The notes below the pieces were generated by a model. That model ran no database searches, was not told where the DNA came from, and saw only the letters and a program-made list of their open reading frames with translations. Of a stretch of DNA of 64,000 nucleotides, positions 55,979-64,000 are shown in pieces. Source of the DNA: Blastococcus sp. TF02-8 (GTDB taxonomy: Bacteria; Actinomycetota; Actinomycetes; Mycobacteriales; Geodermatophilaceae); the NCBI RefSeq assembly GCF_003319175.1, contig NZ_QOHK01000001.1:496001-560000 (forward strand), given 5' to 3'. Made by a program: the position numbers and the translations under genes. Within the stretch, counting starts at the first letter, position 1. Each line of letters starts with the position of its first letter.

Positions 55979-55979
<1 letters not shown>
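54786..55979 (-). CDS. pgk: Phosphoglycerate kinase
   Basis: This 397-residue protein has [13 protein letters not shown] near residue 18, [20 protein letters not shown], and the ATP loop [15 protein letters not shown] near residue 350. ATG 55979 overlaps the gap stop by one base; the longer frame to 56036 only adds sequence inside gap. Confidence 0.97.
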
Positions 55980-58220
<2,241 letters not shown>

Positions 58221-58353
58221 GCCGTCCACCCCCACGTCGCGCCGGGACGTCCTGCCCCGGGCATTCGGGAAAGCGTCATGCGCGCCGTCCCCTTCCCCCT
58301 CGTGCCGCCCAGGCGGCCGTGCCTTCGTTACCCGGTCGAACCGATCTACTCGT

Positions 58354-59322
58354 TCACCGCCGACCGACCACCGACGCCAGGGCGGCCGACAGCCGCTCCG
58401 GCTCGTGCCGGGGCGCCCCGTCGGGCTCGGCCACGGGCGCGAGCACCAGCTCGGCACCGCAGTCGCGCACCGCGTCCAGCAGACCACGCCGGTCAACTAC
58501 CGATTCAGCATCCGCGATCACGCTGTGCAACGCCACTCCGCCCAGATGTGCTCGCAACACTGTCAGATGCTCCTCCGGCGAGAAACCGTCGGTCTCACCG
58601 GGTTGCGGCTCCAGGTTGAGGACCACGACCACCTTCGCCCGCGCGGCCTCCAGCGCGGCCCGCAGCTGCGGGACGAGCAGGTGGGGAAGCACCGAGGTGT
58701 ACCAGGAGCCAGGACCGAGCGAGACGACGTCGGCCGCCGCGATCGCCTCCAGGACGGCGAGGTTCACCGGCGGGTCCGCCGGCGAGAGCGAGATCTCCCG
58801 CACCCGGCCGGGCGTCGAGGCGATGGCCACCTGGCCACGGATCCGTCGGGTCCGCGCCGGGTCGTCGGGGTCGGTGCTCTCCACCCGGGCCACCAGGTCC
58901 AGCGGGACGTCGGCCATCGGCAGCACGCGCCCGGGACAGCCGAGCAGGTCGGCGAGGCTGTCGAGCGCCCGCACGGTGTCACCGCCGTGCATCTCCACCA
59001 GGCCGGTGAGCACCAGGTTGCCGACCGGATGGCCGGCCAGCACGCCGCTGCCACCCAACCGGTGCTGCAGCAGGTCGGCGACCAGGCGGGTGCGCTCGTC
59101 CTGACCGGCGAGCGCGGTGAGGGCCATCCGCAGGTCGCCGGGCGGGAGCACCGGCATCTCCCGCCGGATCCGGCCGGAGGAGCCACCGTCGTCGGCGACG
59201 GTGACGACCGCCGTCAGCTCCGGGGTGATCCGCCGCCAGGCTCCCAGCGCCGCCGCGAGACCGTGCCCACCGCCGAACGCCACGACCCGCGGCGGACGCC
59301 CGGGCACCGCTTCCCCGCCCAC
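58354..59322 (-). CDS. yvcK: YvcK/CofD-like gluconeogenesis factor family protein
   Basis: This 322-residue protein has [18 protein letters not shown] at the N-terminus, [26 protein letters not shown] and [15 protein letters not shown]. This is the UPF0052 family, which binds UDP-sugars and affects carbon flux and cell shape in other bacteria. GTG start overlaps the rapZ stop by one base, giving a uvrC-rapZ-yvcK operon. whiA follows after 133 bp with no clear gene or hairpin between. Confidence 0.94.
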   Translation of the reverse strand: MGGEAVPGRPPRVVAFGGGHGLAAALGAWRRITPELTAVVTVADDGGSSGRIRREMPVLPPGDLRMALTALAGQDERTRLVADLLQHRLGGSGVLAGHPVGNLVLTGLVEMHGGDTVRALDSLADLLGCPGRVLPMADVPLDLVARVESTDPDDPARTRRIRGQVAIASTPGRVREISLSPADPPVNLAVLEAIAAADVVSLGPGSWYTSVLPHLLVPQLRAALEAARAKVVVVLNLEPQPGETDGFSPEEHLTVLRAHLGGVALHSVIADAESVVDRRGLLDAVRDCGAELVLAPVAEPDGAPRHEPERLSAALASVVGRR

Positions 59323-60293
59323 TACTCGCGGCCCAGGTCGCGGTGGCGGGCGACGGCGGCGATGCCCTCGGCGCTGAGCCGGCGGGCGAACTCCTCGGCG
59401 ATGGCGACGCTGCGGTGCTTGCCGCCGGTGCACCCGACCGCGAGCGTGAGGTAGCGCTTCCCCTCGCGCCGGTAGCCCGGGAGCAGCAGCCGCAGCACCT
59501 CGGTGTACCGGTCGAGGAAGGGCTGCGCATCCTGCTGACCCAGGACGTAGTCGCGCACGTCGGCGTCGCGGCCGGTGTGCGCCCGCAGCTCGGGGATCCA
59601 GTGGGGGTTGGGCAGGAACCGCGCGTCGACGACGAGGTCGGCGTCCAGCGGGAGCCCGTACTTGAAGCCGAAGCTCATCACCGTGGCCGTCAGCGGCGGG
59701 GTGCGGCCCTCGCGCGCGAACGCGTTCTCCAGCGTGGCGCGCAGCTGGTGGACGTTGAGGTCGCTGGTGTCGACCCACAGGTCCGCCTCGCCGGCGATGC
59801 CCCGCAGGAGTGCCCGCTCCGCGGTGATCCCGTCGGTGAGCGTCCCGTTGCCCTGCAGCGGGTGCTCGCGCCGGTTGGACTCGTAGCGCCGGACCAGGAC
59901 CTCGTCGCGGGCGTGCACGTAGACGACCCGGGGCCGGTGCCCGGCCTCGGACATCACCCGGATCGCCTCCTGCAGGTCGCTGGAGAAGGCGCGGCTGCGC
60001 ACGTCGACGACGGCAGCGAACCGGCGGACGTCGCCACGCGCGCCGAGCTCCACCATCGGCAGCAGCAGCGCGGGCGGCAGGTTCTCCACGACGAACCAGC
60101 CCAGGTCCTCCAGCACCCGTCCGGCGCTGTTCTTGCCGGCGCCGGAGAGCCCGGTGACCACCACGACCTCGAGCGGCGCGAGTTCGGTGGAGGCCGGGTC
60201 CATCGCCGGAGAGAGACCGTTCTGCGGGCCGACGGCCAGGTGCTCGTCGCCGCGCTGCTCCACCACGTCTCCCGTCGTCTCCGTGCCGCTCAC
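59322..60293 (-). CDS. rapZ: RapZ/YvcJ-family nucleotide-binding protein
   Basis: This 323-residue protein has a variable 40-residue N-terminus. The P-loop region [31 protein letters not shown] follows, then [24 protein letters not shown] and [16 protein letters not shown] near the end. In E. coli RapZ steers decay of the GlmZ small RNA; in Gram-positives the role is less clear. The Walker A hydroxyl residue after the Lys is Asn here, which is unusual. GTG start overlaps the uvrC stop. Confidence 0.95.
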   Translation of the reverse strand: MSGTETTGDVVEQRGDEHLAVGPQNGLSPAMDPASTELAPLEVVVVTGLSGAGKNSAGRVLEDLGWFVVENLPPALLLPMVELGARGDVRRFAAVVDVRSRAFSSDLQEAIRVMSEAGHRPRVVYVHARDEVLVRRYESNRREHPLQGNGTLTDGITAERALLRGIAGEADLWVDTSDLNVHQLRATLENAFAREGRTPPLTATVMSFGFKYGLPLDADLVVDARFLPNPHWIPELRAHTGRDADVRDYVLGQQDAQPFLDRYTEVLRLLLPGYRREGKRYLTLAVGCTGGKHRSVAIAEEFARRLSAEGIAAVARHRDLGRE

Positions 60294-62323
60294 GAGGCCA
60301 CCCGCCCGACCTCGGCGGTCGCACCGGCGCCGTTCTGCGGCGCGGCCTGCTGTGCGGGACCCTGCGGCGCGAGGGTCGACTCGGCGGCAGCCGTCTCAGC
60401 GGCAGCGGCGTCGGCCGGATCGGCGATCGCCGCCTGGACCGCCTCCGCCGTCCGCCGGCCGATGCCGGGCACCGCCATGAGTTCCTCGACCGTGGCCGCG
60501 CGCAGCCGCTTGAGGGATCCGAACTCCTTCATCAGCGCCTTCCGCCGGGTCTCGCCGAGACCCGGTACGTCGTCCAGCAGGGAGACCAGCATGCTGGTCG
60601 ACCGCTTCTGCCGGTGGTAGGTGATCGCGAAGCGGTGGGCCTCGTCGCGCACCCGCTGGAGCAGGTAGAGCGCCTCGGAGGTGCGCGGGAGGATCACCGG
60701 GTCGCTCTCCCCCGGCAGCCACACCTCCTCCATGCGCTTGGCCAGCCCGCAGACGGCGACGTCGACGATGCCCAGCTCGTCCAGCGACCGCGCCGCGGCC
60801 GCGACCTGCGGCGCACCGCCGTCGACGACGAGCAGGTTGGGCGGGTAGGCGAACCGGCGCGGGCGGCCCTCCTCGGCCGCGACCCCCTGCTCGTCGCGCC
60901 GGTCGGCCTCCTCCTTGAGGTGGCGGGCGAACCGGCGCCGGACGACCTCGGCCATCGCCGCGGTGTCGTCGGTGCCGTTGGTGACGGAGAACCGGCGGTA
61001 GTCGGACTTCTTCGCCAGACCGTCCTCGAACACCACCATCGAGGCCACGACGTTGGTGCCCTGCACGTGGCTGATGTCGATGCACTCGATCCGCAGCGGG
61101 GCGTCGGGCAGCTCGAGGGCCTCCTGCAGCTCCGACAGCGCCAGGGAGCGGGCGGTGAGGTCGCTGGAGCGCTTCACCCGGTGCCGGGCGAAGGCCTCCT
61201 TGGCGTTGCGCTCCACGGTCTCGAGCAGGCTGCGCTTGTCCCCGCGCTGCGGCACGCGGAGCGACACCCGGCCGCCGCGCAGCTCCTCCAGCAGCTCGAC
61301 GTAGACGTCGGCGTCCTCGGGGAGCTCGGGCACGAGCACCTCGCGGGGCACCTGCTCCCCCGCCTCGCCTACCCCCGTCTGCTCGTCGACCCCGCCGTAC
61401 ACCTGGAGCAGGAACTGCTCGACGAGCTCGCCGGTGGTGACCTCCTCGACCTTGTCGATGATCCAGCCGCGCTGGCCGCGCACGCGGCCGCCGCGGACGT
61501 GGAAGACCTGCACCGCGGCCTCGAGCTCGTCCTGGGCGAAGGCGACGACGTCGGCATCCGTCCCGTCACCGAGGACGACGGCCTGCTTCTCCATCGCCCG
61601 CTTGAGCGCGCCGAGGTCGTCGCGCAGCCGGGCCGCCTTCTCGTACTCCATCGCCTCGGCGGCCTCGCCCATGTCGCGCTCGAGCCGCTTGATCATCGAG
61701 TCGGTGCGCCCGGCCATGAAGTCGCAGAAGTCGTCGACGATCTTGCGGTGCTCCTCGGCGCTGACCCGGTCGACGCAGGGGGCGGCGCACTTGCCGATGT
61801 AGCCGAGCAGGCAGGGGCGGCCGATCTGGCCGGCGCGCTTGAAGACCCCGTTGGAGCAGGTGCGGGCCGGGAAGACCCTGGTCAGCGTGTCGAGCGTCTC
61901 GCGGATGGCCCAGGCGTGGGCGTAGGGCCCGAAGTACCGCACGCCCTTCTTCTTGGGCCCGCGCATGACCTGCAGCCGCGGGTACTCCTCGTTCAGCGTC
62001 ACCGCGAGCGAGGGGTAGCTCTTGTCGTCGCGGTAGCGGACGTTGAACCGGGGATCGAACTCCTTGATCCAGTTGTACTCGAGCTGGAGGGCCTCGACCT
62101 CGGTGCCGACGACGGTCCACTCGACGCCGGCGGCCGTCGTGACCATCTGGCGGGTGCGCGGGTGCAGACCGGCGACGTCGGCGAAGTAGCTGTTCAGCCG
62201 CTGACGGAGGTTCTTGGCCTTGCCGACGTAGATGACGCGCCCGTTCGGGTCACGGAACTTGTAGACGCCGGGGCTCTCCGGGATGGATCCGACCGCCGGG
62301 CGGTACGTGGACGGATCGGCCAT
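60290..62323 (-). CDS. uvrC: Excinuclease ABC subunit C
   Basis: This 677-residue nuclease incises both sides of UvrB-bound DNA damage. It has an N-terminal GIY-YIG domain ([20 protein letters not shown], residues 19-38), a UVR motif near 205-240, an RNase H-like nuclease with [12 protein letters not shown], and tandem helix-hairpin-helix motifs ([28 protein letters not shown]). A 45-residue Ala/Gln-rich tail follows. Probably leaderless. Confidence 0.97.
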   Translation of the reverse strand: MADPSTYRPAVGSIPESPGVYKFRDPNGRVIYVGKAKNLRQRLNSYFADVAGLHPRTRQMVTTAAGVEWTVVGTEVEALQLEYNWIKEFDPRFNVRYRDDKSYPSLAVTLNEEYPRLQVMRGPKKKGVRYFGPYAHAWAIRETLDTLTRVFPARTCSNGVFKRAGQIGRPCLLGYIGKCAAPCVDRVSAEEHRKIVDDFCDFMAGRTDSMIKRLERDMGEAAEAMEYEKAARLRDDLGALKRAMEKQAVVLGDGTDADVVAFAQDELEAAVQVFHVRGGRVRGQRGWIIDKVEEVTTGELVEQFLLQVYGGVDEQTGVGEAGEQVPREVLVPELPEDADVYVELLEELRGGRVSLRVPQRGDKRSLLETVERNAKEAFARHRVKRSSDLTARSLALSELQEALELPDAPLRIECIDISHVQGTNVVASMVVFEDGLAKKSDYRRFSVTNGTDDTAAMAEVVRRRFARHLKEEADRRDEQGVAAEEGRPRRFAYPPNLLVVDGGAPQVAAAARSLDELGIVDVAVCGLAKRMEEVWLPGESDPVILPRTSEALYLLQRVRDEAHRFAITYHRQKRSTSMLVSLLDDVPGLGETRRKALMKEFGSLKRLRAATVEELMAVPGIGRRTAEAVQAAIADPADAAAAETAAAESTLAPQGPAQQAAPQNGAGATAEVGRVAS

Positions 62324-62329
62324 GTCTCC

Positions 62330-62335
62330 ACACTA
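62330..62335 (-). promoter_or_regulatory. -10 box TAGTGT, leaderless promoter of uvrC
   Basis: TAGTGT on the minus strand ends 6 nt before the uvrC ATG. The six bases between are GGAGAC, which look like a ribosome site but would lie at or before the transcript start. Confidence 0.5.
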
Positions 62336-62468
62336 GGTCGCGGGGCCGACACGCCGTCAGCGGACGTACCCGTCCGTCCCACGCGTCACAGTCGGGTGCC
62401 GGAGATCCCGGGCATGCCGCGGAGCGAGACCCGAGGGCCTCGCTCCGGGAAGGGTGCTGGCGAGCGGC

Positions 62469-62774
62469 TCAGCCGACCGGCTGGGACCGCCGCACGGTGA
62501 CGGTCGGCACGCGGGCGGCGACGGCCGCCGCGCCCCGCGCGGTCAGCCTCGCCACCCGGCGTGCGAGTGCGACGGCGGCCAGCAGGCCGACGGGCACGGC
62601 CACGAAGTCGAACGCATCCATCACGGCGTCCTTGGTCACGAACGCCAGGGAGACGCCGAAGATGCCGAGCAGGACGACGGTCGAGAGGATCCCCGACCCA
62701 CGCGAGCCCTTGCCCTTCCACGGTTCGCCGCAGTGGGCCATGTCCGGGTCGCAGTCAGGAGTGAGTGCGCTCAT
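62469..62774 (-). CDS. Hypothetical two-helix membrane protein
   Basis: I do not recognise this 101-residue protein. It has a hydrophilic N-terminus with three short motifs (CDPDMAHCGEPWKGKG), two membrane helices (about 31-49 and 55-72) and a basic Arg/Ala-rich tail. Both Cys are on the N-terminal side. The ATG at 62774 has GGGAGG 6 nt upstream. It has a good promoter with a CRP-like site on it, and lies between uvrA and uvrC. Confidence 0.75.
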   Translation of the reverse strand: MSALTPDCDPDMAHCGEPWKGKGSRGSGILSTVVLLGIFGVSLAFVTKDAVMDAFDFVAVPVGLLAAVALARRVARLTARGAAAVAARVPTVTVRRSQPVG

Positions 62775-62807
62775 CGCGGCCTCCCTCGAGGGCCGCACAC
62801 GCGGCCC

Positions 62808-62823
62808 GGTGACGTTGGTCACA
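62808..62823. promoter_or_regulatory. CRP/GlxR-like operator over a transcription start
   Basis: The sequence is G-GTGA-CGTTGG-TCACA, matching the CRP-family TGTGA-N6-TCACA in all but the first base. It begins 4 nt past the -10 box at 62827-62832, so a bound regulator would cover the start site and repress. Confidence 0.5.
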
Positions 62824-62826
62824 TCC

Positions 62827-62855
62827 ACGATACGGCGAGAAGGCCCTGGTCTCAA
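62827..62855 (-). promoter_or_regulatory. Promoter of the two-helix membrane protein gene
   Basis: TTGAGA (62855-62850) and TATCGT (62832-62827) on the minus strand are separated by exactly 17 nt. This is the best sigma-A-type promoter in the window. Confidence 0.6.
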
Positions 62856-62912
62856 CCCCTGGACCGATGCGATCGGTTCGTCCCAGACATCGGCAGCTCG
62901 GAGCATGCGACG

Positions 62913-62943
62913 GCGCCCGCCCCCGAACCGCAGGGGCGGGCGC
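62913..62943 (-). terminator. Hairpin terminator of uvrA
   Basis: Perfect 11-bp arms (62913-62923 and 62933-62943) with a 9-nt loop lie 12 nt after the uvrA stop. No T-tract. Confidence 0.65.
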
Positions 62944-62954
62944 TGCCGCGAGGC

Positions 62955-64000
<1,046 letters not shown>

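Overview
The window is very G+C-rich, with codons ending mostly in G or C, frequent GTG starts and TANNNT-type -10 boxes. Lineage-specific genes (whiA, rbpA, opcA, sufR/sufBDCSUT, a RipA-like NlpC/P60 protein beside moxR) show a free-living actinomycete. The closest fit is a Geodermatophilaceae-like member (Blastococcus, Geodermatophilus or Modestobacter type). That family assignment is inference from protein style and gene order, not a database result. It is chromosomal; I see no phage, IS element, CRISPR array, tRNA, rRNA or replication origin.

Layout. 1-12 kb is the least conserved part. It holds a truncated Rpf-type muralytic protein, an acyl-CoA dehydrogenase, a DoxX-like protein, a DAHP synthase coupled to an SNF2 helicase, a frameshifted sulfotransferase remnant, a BldC/excisionase-type HTH protein, a DUF2235 hydrolase facing a two-gene unit (34-aa membrane peptide plus 181-aa anchored protein), a methyltransferase and a quinone oxidoreductase. 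12-17 kb holds moxR-DUF58-VWA, a probable 6C small RNA and the NlpC/P60 hydrolase. 17-26 kb holds a fatty acyl-CoA ligase, a PAP2-sirtuin pair, aconitase-SDR-CbiX, a DUF881 protein and an NTF2-like protein. 26-33 kb holds an ABC exporter, a crotonase with a small HTH protein, an ABC-F ATPase and a frameshifted polytopic membrane protein.

33-40 kb is the complete SUF iron-sulfur operon (sufR-B-D-Rieske-C-S-U-T), with a good SufR operator on the sufR start. 40-42.6 kb is haem A synthesis (ctaA facing ctaB). 42.7-51.3 kb is the pentose-phosphate operon tkt-tal-pgi-zwf-opcA-pgl. rbpA, secG and an orphan solute-binding protein lead to the glycolytic operon gap-pgk-tpiA. whiA-yvcK, rapZ-uvrC and the 3' part of uvrA finish the window.

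From memory of family gene orders, the right-hand 50 kb resembles Mycobacterium tuberculosis Rv1420-Rv1481 (uvrC, rapZ, yvcK, whiA, gap, pgk, tpi, opcA, zwf, tal, tkt, ctaB, suf, echA12/ABC-F, acn, ripA, moxR1), so most genes there are core. The points of real interest are four. Two coiled-coil murein hydrolases share a scaffold but carry different catalytic domains. Three genes look broken by a single extra base in a G/C run. At least eight genes have a -10 box 6-8 nt before the start codon and are probably leaderless. There are several well-formed operators and small genes that gene callers would miss.
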